Origin: Ignavibacteria bacterium
GTDB lineage: Bacteria; Bacteroidota; Ignavibacteria; Tepidaquicellales; Tepidaquicellaceae
Reading direction: 5' to 3'
DNA: 64,000 nt
NCBI GenBank assembly: GCA_028714695.1
Contig: JAQTLX010000015.1
Span: 1 to 64,000, forward strand
Shown here piece after piece: positions 46,259 to 55,472 of the stretch (positions are counted from its first letter, which is position 1; the number at the start of each line of letters is the position of its first letter). The translations under genes and the position numbers were made by a program. The notes beneath the pieces were generated by a model. That model saw nothing but the letters and a program-made list of their open reading frames with translations, searched no databases and had not been told where the DNA came from.

Positions 46259-47278
46259 TTGATCTGGTTCGATTTAGATAACTCACCACATGTACCGATA
46301 TTCAGACCTATATTCTCGGAGTTGGAGAAAAGAGGTATAAAATTTATTGTCACTGCAAGGGATTTCGCCCAGACTAAGGATTTACTTGATTTTTGGAATA
46401 TAGAATATACTCTGATAGGAAAACACGGCGGTAAAAGCAAATTCGGAAAATTGAGAAACCTTATCACAAGGGCCTTTCAATTGCGAAACTTTATCAAAAA
46501 CAAAGATGTAAAACTGGCGGTCAGCCACGGTTCAAGAACACAAATAATCGCCGCAAAATTATTAAAGATTCCTTCACTACTAATGCTGGATTATGAATAT
46601 ACGGAAACAAAAATATTCAATCTCTTTGCAACAAAATTATTAATACCTGAATTTATACCCGACGAAAGGCTGATTGGCGCAGGATTTAAAATGAAAAAAG
46701 TTATAAGATATGGGGGTTTTAAAGAGGAAATATATTTGCAAAGTTTCATTCCTGATTTAAATTTCCGTAAGTCACACGATATTCCCGAGAATAAGATATT
46801 AGTTATTATACGCCCGCCGGCGCTTTTAGGTAATTATCACGACCCGAAGAGCGAAAAACTATTTGTGGAAGCAATAAAATATTTTGCAAAAAACGAAAAT
46901 ACTTTTATTTTAGTAATCAGCCGTACTAAAGAAGACCGTACTTTGATAAAGAATTATATTGCCTCCGGGAACTTTCGTTTCCTTGAACATGCCGTGGACG
47001 GGCTGCAGTTATTGTATGCCGCTGATATTACTTTAAGCGGAGGCGGAACTATGAATCGCGAATCTGCTCTTCTGGGAACACCGACTTACAGTATTTTTAC
47101 AGGGAAAAGACCATATCTGGATGAATACCTTTCCGATAAAGGCGATTTGAAATTCATTGATACTGTTGATGATATAAAATATATTTGTATCGATAAAAAA
47201 AAGTTATGTAATTTTACTTCTACACAAAATCTGTCTAAAAGAATTACAGATATTATCTGTGATCAATCAAAATATTAA
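46259..47278 (+). CDS. DUF354 (GT-B-like) protein
   Basis: The 339-residue product starts (TTG) IWFDLDNSPHVPIFRPIFSE, the conserved N-terminus of DUF354 (WFDxxNxPHVxFF), with later FIVTARDFAQTKDLLDF and KLAVSHGSRTQIIAAKLL, and ends with ADITLSGGGTMNRESALLGT and PTYSIFTGKRPYLDEY. The fold resembles UDP-GlcNAc 2-epimerases and MurG-type GT-B enzymes. The function is unproven, either a glycosyltransferase or an epimerase. It lies 3 nt after the toroid protein gene. DUF354 members recur in bacterial and archaeal sugar loci. Confidence 0.85.
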   Translation: MIWFDLDNSPHVPIFRPIFSELEKRGIKFIVTARDFAQTKDLLDFWNIEYTLIGKHGGKSKFGKLRNLITRAFQLRNFIKNKDVKLAVSHGSRTQIIAAKLLKIPSLLMLDYEYTETKIFNLFATKLLIPEFIPDERLIGAGFKMKKVIRYGGFKEEIYLQSFIPDLNFRKSHDIPENKILVIIRPPALLGNYHDPKSEKLFVEAIKYFAKNENTFILVISRTKEDRTLIKNYIASGNFRFLEHAVDGLQLLYAADITLSGGGTMNRESALLGTPTYSIFTGKRPYLDEYLSDKGDLKFIDTVDDIKYICIDKKKLCNFTSTQNLSKRITDIICDQSKY

Positions 47279-47292
47279 ATCCGGAGGAATGA

Positions 47293-48405
47293 TTGAAAGT
47301 ACCGTTTGTTGACCTAAAAACTCAGTATAATTCTATCAAAGAAGAAGTAGGTGCGGCTATAAATGAAGTTCTCGATAATACGGCATATATTTTAGGAAAA
47401 TCCGTGTATAATTTCGAGGATAAATTTGCAAAAGCGCACGGATTAAAACATTGTTTCGGCGTATCGTCCGGTACGGATGGTAATCATCTTGCCATATGGT
47501 CACTCGGTATATCGGCAGGAGATGAAGTAATAATTCCCGCTAACACTTTTATTGCCACTGCTTGGGGTACTACTTTGTGCGGCGCAAAACCAGTATTCGC
47601 AGACTGCCATCCGGATAGTTACAATATTGATGCATCTAAAATCGAAAATTTAATTACTCCGAATACAAAAGCAATTGTTGCAGTTCATCTTTATGGACAA
47701 CCTGCCGATATGGATGAATTAAAAAAAATAGCAGCAAGGCACAATATTCATCTTGTAGAAGACTGCGCTCAGGCGCATTTGTCTGAATATAAAGGAACCA
47801 GAGTCGGCAGTTTCGGAATTACATCTTCATTTAGTTTCTATCCGGGAAAAAATCTCGGAGCCTACGGCGAAGGCGGGGCAGTTTGCACTAATGATGATGA
47901 AATTGCATCGAAATTAAAAATGATGAGAGAACACGGTTCCCATGAAAAATATACGCATCTTGTTTACGGTCATAATTACAGAATGGAGGGCATTCAGGGA
48001 GCAGTACTCGGAGTTAAAATGAATCACATTGAAAAATGGACCGAAGAAAGACGCAGCGCGGCATCATTATACAAAAAGTATTTCAAAGATATTCCTGAAG
48101 TAATTCTTCCCAAGGAAATGGATTATTCCAAACACGTATACCATCTATTTGTAATAAGGACAACTTCATCGGAGATTAGAAACAAACTGCAGGCGTATTT
48201 ATCCGAAAAAGGTATTGCGACAGGGCTACATTATCCAATACCACTGCATTTGCAGCCGTGCTTCAGCCATTTAAATTATAAAAAAGGCGATATGCCTGTA
48301 TCGGAAAATTTAGCCGATTGCGGTCTGTCTCTTCCTATTTATCCGGAATTATCGGAAGAACAAATAATTTATATCAGCGATTGTGTTAAATCATTTTACA
48401 ACTGA
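47293..48405 (+). CDS. DegT/DnrJ/EryC1/StrS sugar aminotransferase
   Basis: The 370-residue product contains VPFVDLKTQYNSIKEEVGAA at the start (typical of this family), FGVSSGTDGNHLAIWSLGIS, GDEVIIPANTFIATAWGTTL, VHLYGQPADMDELKKIA, EDCAQAHLSEY, and the PLP lysine in SFYPGKNLGAYGEGGA. It transfers an amino group to a keto-sugar nucleotide. TTG at 47293 has GGAGG 6 nt upstream, one of the few clear Shine-Dalgarno sites here. By the set of neighbours (dehydrogenase at 49959, acetyltransferase at 50998) it fits the WbpE-type C3 aminotransferase of UDP-2,3-diacetamido sugars. Confidence 0.93.
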   Translation: MKVPFVDLKTQYNSIKEEVGAAINEVLDNTAYILGKSVYNFEDKFAKAHGLKHCFGVSSGTDGNHLAIWSLGISAGDEVIIPANTFIATAWGTTLCGAKPVFADCHPDSYNIDASKIENLITPNTKAIVAVHLYGQPADMDELKKIAARHNIHLVEDCAQAHLSEYKGTRVGSFGITSSFSFYPGKNLGAYGEGGAVCTNDDEIASKLKMMREHGSHEKYTHLVYGHNYRMEGIQGAVLGVKMNHIEKWTEERRSAASLYKKYFKDIPEVILPKEMDYSKHVYHLFVIRTTSSEIRNKLQAYLSEKGIATGLHYPIPLHLQPCFSHLNYKKGDMPVSENLADCGLSLPIYPELSEEQIIYISDCVKSFYN

Positions 48406-48412
48406 ATGACAA

Positions 48413-49843
48413 ATGAAATACCCCGGATATAAATATTTTTATGCTGCATTCGATTTTATAATTCTGATATCATCATTACTTATATCACATGAATTATATT
48501 ACCGTTTCTTTACAGATAAATATATGTCTCTGACGCATCTTATTTTTGCAGACTATCTGGTATTCATTATTTCCGGCATTATTTTCATTCTAATATTTCA
48601 GTATTTCCACCTTTATAAGATAAATATTTTTCTTACCCGTGCATTGCAACTAAGTTTGATTGTTAAATGCCAGTTATATGGTGTGCTTGCAATGGTTTTG
48701 TTGTCTTTTTTTACAAAAATTTCATCAATATCCGATTCCCGATTATTTATAGGGATTTTTTTCAATGTGTCACTTATACTTTTTATTCTGCTCCGCGTAT
48801 TTACTTTGCAGTTAATTTATGCCAACCTGCTGGGAAATAATATTTTCAGAAAAAGGATACTTATAATCGGAGCGGGAAAATCCGCACTGCTGTTTGCACA
48901 GAAACTTTCATTTGAAAACATTCTCGGAATTGAAATAATAGGTTTCCTTGACGACAGTTTGCCGGCAGGAGAAGTAGTTTTTAATAAATTAAAAGTGCTG
49001 GGTAAAATTGATGATATTAAAAGGATAAAAGAAGAAAACGATTTCAATGAAGTATCTATTTGCATCGACAAAATTGACATGGAAAGGTTATTGAACATAA
49101 TTGATAAATGCAAGAATCTGAACATTTATGTTAAAGTTACTTCAGACCTGTTCGGTATTATTCCTCAGAAAATGTTTGCCGAAGAATATTATGATATACC
49201 TGTTATAGATGTATCGACAAAAATTAATTTCACTATCTATTCTGTTTTTAAGAGAATTATTGATTTTACTGGCGCACTTTTAGGAGTTATACTGCTTTCG
49301 CCGTTTTTTATTGTTATTTCGTTCATTATTAAACTGACGTCAAAAGGTCCGATAATATTCAAACAAGTTAGAGTTGGTAAAGACGGATTATATTTTAATT
49401 TTTTCAAATTCAGATCCATGACTATAGTCGACAGCGATGATAAAGCCAGGCAAAATGAAATGATACAATTTATGAAAGGAAACGGCAAAGGCGAAAAAGT
49501 AGTAAACAAAAACAGAGTTACTCGTATTGGAAAATTTTTGAGAAAATATTCACTTGATGAGTTACCTCAGTTGTTTAACGTGCTTAAGGGACAAATGAGC
49601 CTTGTCGGACCCCGCCCGTGTTTGCCTTACGAATATGATAATTATGACGAATGGCAGAAAAGAAGACTTTCTGTATTGCCCGGATGTACAGGTTTATGGC
49701 AGGTTTCAGGCAGAAGTGAAGTAAATTTCAGCGATTCGGTTATAATGGATTTATATTACATCAACAATGTTTCACCCTGGTTAGACCTTCAACTTATCTT
49801 CAAAACCATTCCGGTAATGATTTTAGCCAAAGGCGGTAAATAG
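48413..49843 (+). CDS. Initiating polyprenyl-phosphate sugar-phosphate transferase (WbaP/WcaJ-like)
   Basis: The 476-residue product has four N-terminal membrane segments, a nucleotide-binding-like central domain (RKRILIIGAGKSALLFAQKL, about 143-162), a membrane segment near 290, and the bacterial sugar transferase domain: KQVRVGKDGLYFNFFKFRSM, YSLDELPQLFNVLKGQMSLV, GPRPCLPYEYDN and GLWQVSGRSEVNFSD. This is the polyprenyl-phosphate hexose-1-phosphate transferase architecture (WbaP/WcaJ, CoA_binding_3 type) that starts chain synthesis on undecaprenyl phosphate. It begins 7 nt after the aminotransferase gene. A 115-nt gap follows. Confidence 0.92.
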   Translation: MKYPGYKYFYAAFDFIILISSLLISHELYYRFFTDKYMSLTHLIFADYLVFIISGIIFILIFQYFHLYKINIFLTRALQLSLIVKCQLYGVLAMVLLSFFTKISSISDSRLFIGIFFNVSLILFILLRVFTLQLIYANLLGNNIFRKRILIIGAGKSALLFAQKLSFENILGIEIIGFLDDSLPAGEVVFNKLKVLGKIDDIKRIKEENDFNEVSICIDKIDMERLLNIIDKCKNLNIYVKVTSDLFGIIPQKMFAEEYYDIPVIDVSTKINFTIYSVFKRIIDFTGALLGVILLSPFFIVISFIIKLTSKGPIIFKQVRVGKDGLYFNFFKFRSMTIVDSDDKARQNEMIQFMKGNGKGEKVVNKNRVTRIGKFLRKYSLDELPQLFNVLKGQMSLVGPRPCLPYEYDNYDEWQKRRLSVLPGCTGLWQVSGRSEVNFSDSVIMDLYYINNVSPWLDLQLIFKTIPVMILAKGGK

Positions 49844-49958
49844 CCGTTTCATTTCTTATTCTTAAACATTTCAACGATATTACCTTTAAATCAATATTTT
49901 GCTTTTTCGTTTTTTCTTATTTCTAAATAGACTATTTTTTAGAAAAAAAGAGGGCTAA

Positions 49959-50957
49959 ATGCGCGCAGTTATCATTGGAGCCGGTTATTGGGGACCTAAT
50001 CTGATAAGGAATTTCTCTGCAAATAATAATATCGATAAAGTACTCGTTTACGATATTAATAAATCTCGAACTGATTTCATTCACAAGAAATTTCCTAATG
50101 TTACGATACTGGAATCCGAAAATGATATTTTAAAATCCGATGATATAGATATCGCAGTTATTGCTACACCAGTGGACAAACATTTCGAACTTGCATTTAA
50201 AGCGCTCGAAAACGGGAAACATGTCTGGGTTGAAAAACCTTTCACCGCCAATACTAAACAGGCGTCTATTTTAAATGAACTTGCGTATAAGAAAGGTCTC
50301 AATATATTTGTTGATCATACTTTTATATATACCGGGGCCGTGAGAAAAATGAAATACATTATCGATAAAAATGAACTGGGAGATATAATGTATTTCGATT
50401 CCGTAAGAATTAATCTGGGCTTGTTCCAATCGGATGTTAATGTTATTTGGGACCTGGCACCGCACGATCTTTCGATTATGTTTTACCTGCTTGATAAAAA
50501 GCCCGTGTCCGTAACTGCTAACGGTATAGCGAATTATTACGACCATGAAAACGTAGCGCATATCTCAATATATTTTGAGAATAATTGTTTCGCGCACTTT
50601 CATGTCAACTGGACTTCTCCCGTGAAAATCAGAAGAATGCTTGCCGGCGGCACAAAAAAAATGCTTGTATTTGATGATATGGAAAACTCTGAGAAAATTA
50701 AAGTGTATGACAGCGGTATCGATATTAAGGAAAAAGAAGGAATTTACAATGCCCTCGTGCAATACAGGATTGGAGATATGTATTCGCCGAAACTTGTTCA
50801 GACTGAAGCACTAACATTAGGTGTTGAGGAATTTATTAATTCAATTATTGATAAAAGGAAACCCCTGACAAACGGCGATGACGGATACAACGTGGTCAGA
50901 ATTCTTGAAGCAGCGGATGAATCAATCAAGCAAAAAGGCAAACTGATTACACTATAA
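49959..50957 (+). CDS. Gfo/Idh/MocA dehydrogenase (WbpB/WlbA-like)
   Basis: The 332-residue product has MRAVIIGAGYWGPNLIRNFS (1-20), the NAD-binding GAGYWG, DIDIAVIATPVDKHFELAFK, and the catalytic-region Lys in HVWVEKPFTANTKQA, then WDLAPHDLSIMFYL, the layout of WlbA/WbpB UDP-N-acetylglucosaminuronate 3-dehydrogenases. Together with the aminotransferase (47293) and acetyltransferase (50998) it would create a 3-amino sugar. A WbpA-type 6-dehydrogenase is not in the window. A TTCTAAA/TTTAGAA hairpin (49921-49944) lies just upstream, in the 115-nt gap. Confidence 0.9.
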   Translation: MRAVIIGAGYWGPNLIRNFSANNNIDKVLVYDINKSRTDFIHKKFPNVTILESENDILKSDDIDIAVIATPVDKHFELAFKALENGKHVWVEKPFTANTKQASILNELAYKKGLNIFVDHTFIYTGAVRKMKYIIDKNELGDIMYFDSVRINLGLFQSDVNVIWDLAPHDLSIMFYLLDKKPVSVTANGIANYYDHENVAHISIYFENNCFAHFHVNWTSPVKIRRMLAGGTKKMLVFDDMENSEKIKVYDSGIDIKEKEGIYNALVQYRIGDMYSPKLVQTEALTLGVEEFINSIIDKRKPLTNGDDGYNVVRILEAADESIKQKGKLITL

Positions 50958-50997
50958 ATATAAACTGTAAAAAACCGGTATACTTACGATCAATAAA

Positions 50998-51468
50998 ATG
51001 GAAAAAAAGAATATTAATAACGTCGAACTCGGAAAAGATGTGAAGATTTTTGATTTTGTCAATCTCTACGGCTGCAAAATCGATGATAATTCAAAAATCG
51101 GTACTTTTGTTGAAATTCAGAAAAACGCTTCCGTTGGTAAGAACTGTAAGATATCATCCCACACTTTCATCTGCGAAGGCGTTCACATAGGAGATAATGT
51201 TTTTGTCGGGCATAACGTTACTTTCATTAACGACAAATATCCGCGTTCTACAAACGAAGACGGTTCAATGCAAAATGAAACTGATTGGAATGTTGTTGAA
51301 ACAATCGTGAAGAAAGGTGCCTCGATAGGTTCGTCATCAACAATACTTTGCGGAGTGACAATCGGCGAAAACGCTATCGTAGGCGCTGGCGCCGTTGTTA
51401 CTAAAGATGTGCCAGCAAATACGGTAGTTGCAGGAGTCCCGGCAAAAATCATCAAAAAAATCAAATAA
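50998..51468 (+). CDS. Left-handed beta-helix N-acetyltransferase (WbpD/WlbB-like)
   Basis: The 156-residue product is built of hexapeptide repeats ([60 protein letters not shown]) with [20 protein letters not shown] at the end. The [12 protein letters not shown] insertion is typical of WbpD/WlbB-type UDP-2-acetamido-3-amino-sugar N-acetyltransferases. It probably acetylates the amino group installed by the DegT enzyme (inference). It is the last gene of the plus-strand locus and converges on the BatA-like gene with only 11 nt between stops. Confidence 0.9.
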   Translation: MEKKNINNVELGKDVKIFDFVNLYGCKIDDNSKIGTFVEIQKNASVGKNCKISSHTFICEGVHIGDNVFVGHNVTFINDKYPRSTNEDGSMQNETDWNVVETIVKKGASIGSSSTILCGVTIGENAIVGAGAVVTKDVPANTVVAGVPAKIIKKIK

Positions 51469-51479
51469 GAAAATATCCA

Positions 51480-53336
51480 TTATTGGTTTTTGTAAAATTT
51501 CTTTACTAAAAACAATTCTGCAAGCACCAGCAGTAAAACAGCAGCCACAGCATATTTCCAGAACGATTTCCCCCTTCTGTTTTCTTCCACTATAGATTGA
51601 AGATTTTTCATATCACTCCTGCCGACAATCTCAAATTTCTTTAAACCGCTTTTTGCCAAATATTCTTTCAAGCCTTTATTATCTATCCTGTCGAGATTGC
51701 TCTCCAGAGTGTCGTGATTATTCAGAATAGAATGATTTTCTTCTGCCAAGTATCCGTACGAAAGAAATCCGGCGGCTCTTAATATTAAAGGCGCAAAGAA
51801 TTCATTCTTTGGGAAATCTGACATCGACAAATCCGCGGATACAGATGATGCAATTATAACCCCGGAATAACTCCTGTCTTCAAGGATGAACGGAAGCAGA
51901 TTATTCATCGTTATCAGAGGATATGAATTCTGCGAATATACTATTCCGTAATGTGAATTTACAGTTACCGGCGATATCAAGTTCCTGCTTTCATCTGCTT
52001 GCTTGCTGCTGAAAAGCCCTTCGAATAAAGGTTCTCCAGTTTTCACGTCAGAGAAAGAAATTCTCTTGCCTGAAATAATTCTATCGGCATAATTAAAGGA
52101 AGCAAGTTTGTTCAGATAACTAAAATTCGAATTCTCACCGGGAAACACGAATAATCCCTTTCCGGCACTTAAATGTTTCTTCATCATATCAAGTTCCGGT
52201 TCGGATGCAATATTATAGCCGTTTAATATTAATACATCGTACCCGTCCGCATCATTAATACTATATATTTCGGAATAATCATATATACTGTTTGATGATG
52301 AAGTATTTTTATTCCCTGCATCGAAAACTGCCCTGAGATACTTGGACGATATATTCCCTCCCGACAATATGCCTATCCTGATTTTTTCGGGAATGAATAA
52401 ATTGAAACTGAATCTATTATCCTCCCTAATGTTGTCATCGCTTGACGCGATATTACTCAGTTCAACGTACCCTCCCGTGTTACCGCTTTTCGATGCCGAA
52501 TAAGATAATGCTATTTCCTTTCTCTCCTCCGGATTCAAATCGAAATATTTCTCTTCTACTTTGTTGTTTTCGGTATAAAGAGAAATCCTTGCTCCTGAAA
52601 TAAAGTTTGAGCCGTAATTCTTAACAACAGCCCTCAAATCTATTGTTCCGGATGGTCCCGGTATCTTTGTTTCGATTAAAACGTTATTTACCGATACATT
52701 TCCCGGTTTTGCCCCGGAGACATCTATAAAATAGAAATTAATATCAGATAAATTACCGGCATCTGTAATTTGATTTTCAAAATTATACTTCTGTAAATCC
52801 GAGATAATAAAAACTTCAGTGTTTTTTCCCGCCGTTTTATATTCTGAAATAATATTCAATATTGAATTTAATCCGGGTCTTATTTTCTTTGGCATAATAT
52901 CACTCGTATCTCCTGTATTAACTTTCGGGTAAAAATACTTCAACTCATCGGATGACGAGAAATATTTTTCTATTTCGTCTCTTTCTGCAAGCGCTGTTGA
53001 AATTAATTTGGATGAATCCTGCATGACATTCATGCTGAAAGAACTATCCGTAAAAATAATACCTGTTTTCCGCATATCCGAACCCGTAGAAGCATAATTT
53101 CTTATAAACGGATCCGCAAACGCAAGAACAAGAAACACTATTATTAGTATCCTTACAAGCATAAGCAGAAATTGCTTAACCCGAATCCGCCTGAATTTCG
53201 ATTTTTGTATCTCTTTTAACAGCATAAGCGAACTGAACTCTATCCGCTGAACTTTCTGAAGGTTCATTAAATGGAGCAGTATCGGAATCGCTGTAGCAGC
53301 TAAAGCGAATAATATGTAAGGATTAAAATATGACAA
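51480..53336 (-). CDS. BatA-like protein with VWA/MIDAS site
   Basis: The 618-residue product has the BatA double-membrane N-terminus (PYILFALAATAIPILLHLMN at 6-25, then FLLMLVRILIIVFLVLAFA at about 56-74), a VWA-like domain with an intact MIDAS DSSFS (97-101), a beta-rich middle, and a C-terminal membrane anchor (YAVAAVLLLVLAELFLV) before a basic tail. The family is linked to aerotolerance (Bat) operons and often lies near MoxR ATPases, which are not seen here. It is on the opposite strand to its neighbours and its start overlaps the long frame of the thiamine pyrophosphokinase gene, although the likely starts do not overlap. Confidence 0.85.
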   Translation of the reverse strand: MSYFNPYILFALAATAIPILLHLMNLQKVQRIEFSSLMLLKEIQKSKFRRIRVKQFLLMLVRILIIVFLVLAFADPFIRNYASTGSDMRKTGIIFTDSSFSMNVMQDSSKLISTALAERDEIEKYFSSSDELKYFYPKVNTGDTSDIMPKKIRPGLNSILNIISEYKTAGKNTEVFIISDLQKYNFENQITDAGNLSDINFYFIDVSGAKPGNVSVNNVLIETKIPGPSGTIDLRAVVKNYGSNFISGARISLYTENNKVEEKYFDLNPEERKEIALSYSASKSGNTGGYVELSNIASSDDNIREDNRFSFNLFIPEKIRIGILSGGNISSKYLRAVFDAGNKNTSSSNSIYDYSEIYSINDADGYDVLILNGYNIASEPELDMMKKHLSAGKGLFVFPGENSNFSYLNKLASFNYADRIISGKRISFSDVKTGEPLFEGLFSSKQADESRNLISPVTVNSHYGIVYSQNSYPLITMNNLLPFILEDRSYSGVIIASSVSADLSMSDFPKNEFFAPLILRAAGFLSYGYLAEENHSILNNHDTLESNLDRIDNKGLKEYLAKSGLKKFEIVGRSDMKNLQSIVEENRRGKSFWKYAVAAVLLLVLAELFLVKKFYKNQ

Positions 53337-53425
53337 TCAAAATAATGTATTCATTGCAAATATTACCGATTTTACACTGTTTTACAACGTTAATTTTAAT
53401 AACTTTAAAAATACATATTCAAATC

Positions 53426-54061
53426 ATGTTTAGAAATACAATATTGTTTTTAAACGGAGATATTCCTTCGTTAAGATTAATCAGAAAAATCTGTCCCAAA
53501 AATTCTTATATAATTTGTGCGGACGGAGGAGCAAATGCTGTATTAAAATACGGTATTATACCCGACATTATTCTGGGTGACCTTGATTCAATTAATAAAA
53601 AAACTTCAGATTTTTATTCCAAAAAAAATGTGGAAATAAGGAAAATCAAAGAACAGGATACAACGGATTTCGAGAAATCTCTGATGTACATCATCGAGCA
53701 CGGTCTAAATAACGTAATAATACTTGGAGCACTCAGCAGCAGACCGGATCATACAATGAATAATTTCAGCGTTTTGAAAAGATACAGGAAAGTACTTGAT
53801 ATGAAACTGTACAACGAAACGTTCGAAATATATTTTATAAATCATAAAACCGAATTCGCTTATAAGAAAAATTGCACGGTTTCGCTTATGGCAATGCCTC
53901 TGGCATCAGGTATAAAGACAAAAGGACTCAAGTATCCCCTGAATAACGAAAGCCTTGAAATGGGCTTGCGCGAAGGAGCGCTTAATGTATCTTCAGCAAA
54001 AAAAGTAAGCGTTGAGTATAAGCACGGTGACTTATTGATTTTCAAAAAACACTTTTTATAA
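53426..54061 (+). CDS. thiN: Thiamine pyrophosphokinase
   Basis: The 211-residue product (from ATG 53426) has TILFLNGDIPS, SYIICADGGANAVLKYGIIP (the ADGGAN motif), DIILGDLDSI (GDxDS), EQDTTDFEKSLMYII (the D-x-T-D-F-E-K motif), and ILGALSSRPDHTMNNFSVLK (RxDH). These are the thiamine-pyrophosphokinase substrate and metal motifs. It converts thiamine plus ATP to thiamine diphosphate. The frame is open further upstream to 53330, but those 32 residues match no family feature, so the later ATG is preferred. It is followed by the symporter gene, which might supply substrate; this is only positional. Confidence 0.9.
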   Translation: MFRNTILFLNGDIPSLRLIRKICPKNSYIICADGGANAVLKYGIIPDIILGDLDSINKKTSDFYSKKNVEIRKIKEQDTTDFEKSLMYIIEHGLNNVIILGALSSRPDHTMNNFSVLKRYRKVLDMKLYNETFEIYFINHKTEFAYKKNCTVSLMAMPLASGIKTKGLKYPLNNESLEMGLREGALNVSSAKKVSVEYKHGDLLIFKKHFL

Positions 54062-54110
54062 TAACAAAATTCAGCATTCTGTTTGTAGAGAATGATCTTT
54101 CCGGATAACT

Positions 54111-55472
54111 ATGATTAAATTTGCAGTCTCAGACTACATACTAATCGTTATTTACTTTATCGCTGCTGTCTTAATAGGCTTCAGAACAGGTAAAAAAGAC
54201 GATACCGAAGAGAATTACCTCGTAATGGGAAGAAGGCTTACTCTGCCCGCATTCGTCGCAACTCTTGTTTCTTCTTTCTATGGAGGGATTCTTGGTGTCG
54301 GTGAGTTCACATATAGATACGGTATTTCAAGTTGGTTCTTAAATGCCTTCCCATATTACGTATTCATAGTGATTTTCGCATTGTTCTTTGCCCGAAGAAT
54401 CAGGAAAACACAATTATTTACGATTCCCGACAAACTCGAAATAACATACGGGAAAAAAGTCGGCGTGTTCGGCGCCGCTATGATTTTCCTGCTTGTTACA
54501 CCGGCTCCATATTTATTCATGCTCGGTCTTATTACTTCCATGATATTCGGTTTCCCAATGTGGATTTCGATGGTTATATGTTTATTATTTTCCGTCATGT
54601 ATCTCTATAAAGGAGGATTAAATGCCGACGTCAGAGTAAACGTTTTTGAATTTATACTTATGTTCCTCGGTTTTGGAATAATTATTCCTTTCTGTTTCTT
54701 AAAATTAGGTGATTTTTCATTTCTACAAAATAACCTTCCGGAGCAGCACCTGACATTTTCCGGGGGGCATTCGGCGGCATATATTTTAGTATGGTTCTTT
54801 ATCGGCGCCTGGGCAATCGTAGATCCGGGGTTTCATCAGAGATGTTATGCCGCAAAGAATGAAAAGACAGCGCGAAATGGTGTCTTTATATCGTTAATAT
54901 TCTGGTTTATTTTCGATGCCATGACTACTATTACAGGTTTATTTGCCGTTGCGTCTTTGAAAGACATAAAAGATCCTGCTATGTCGTATCCCCTGCTGGC
55001 TGAATCAATTCTTCCTAAATTTGCAAAAGGATTCTTTTTCATCGGATTAATTGCCACTATTATGTCCACTCTTCATTCATATATGTTTATATCCGCGTCG
55101 ACTCTTGGAAAGGATATAATCAACCGATTGAAAAATTCACGCGACAGCAGCAATAAATTTTCAAAAATCGGAATTATAACGGCATCAGTTCTCTCATTGG
55201 TAATTGCTCTGCTCGTCCCCTCGGTAGTAGAAATCTGGTATATAATAGGCAGCATAACAATTCCATCTTTGCTTATAGCAGTGGTTTCATCATATTTCCC
55301 CGTCCTTAATATCAATAAAACCTGGCTATTAAGTGCAATGATTGTTTCATTTTTATTTTCATTTTTTTGGGTAATTTTAAAGGTCAGTTTCATAGAACCT
55401 ATGTACCCCGGTTTAGTCGGAGGATTAATAGTTTATTCTGTCGGCTTTTTATACAAACGAATTAATATTTGA
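54111..55472 (+). CDS. Sodium:solute symporter (SSS family)
   Basis: The 453-residue product has about 12-13 hydrophobic segments. ENYLVMGRRLTLPAFVATLV (about 34-53), SFYGGILGVGEFTYRYGISS, PDKLEITYGKKVGVFGAAMI and DPGFHQRCYAAKNEKTARNG match the SSS/SLC5 sodium-symporter pattern, with the FHQRCYAAKNEKTA loop after the sixth span as a family hallmark. The substrate is unknown. Its stop overlaps the TTG start of the patatin gene by 4 nt. Confidence 0.9.
   Translation: MIKFAVSDYILIVIYFIAAVLIGFRTGKKDDTEENYLVMGRRLTLPAFVATLVSSFYGGILGVGEFTYRYGISSWFLNAFPYYVFIVIFALFFARRIRKTQLFTIPDKLEITYGKKVGVFGAAMIFLLVTPAPYLFMLGLITSMIFGFPMWISMVICLLFSVMYLYKGGLNADVRVNVFEFILMFLGFGIIIPFCFLKLGDFSFLQNNLPEQHLTFSGGHSAAYILVWFFIGAWAIVDPGFHQRCYAAKNEKTARNGVFISLIFWFIFDAMTTITGLFAVASLKDIKDPAMSYPLLAESILPKFAKGFFFIGLIATIMSTLHSYMFISASTLGKDIINRLKNSRDSSNKFSKIGIITASVLSLVIALLVPSVVEIWYIIGSITIPSLLIAVVSSYFPVLNINKTWLLSAMIVSFLFSFFWVILKVSFIEPMYPGLVGGLIVYSVGFLYKRINI

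Noticed and set aside
53330-53425. N-terminal extension of thiamine pyrophosphokinase
   Set aside because: The 32 extra residues match no family element and overlap the start of the BatA-like gene; the ATG at 53426 fits better.
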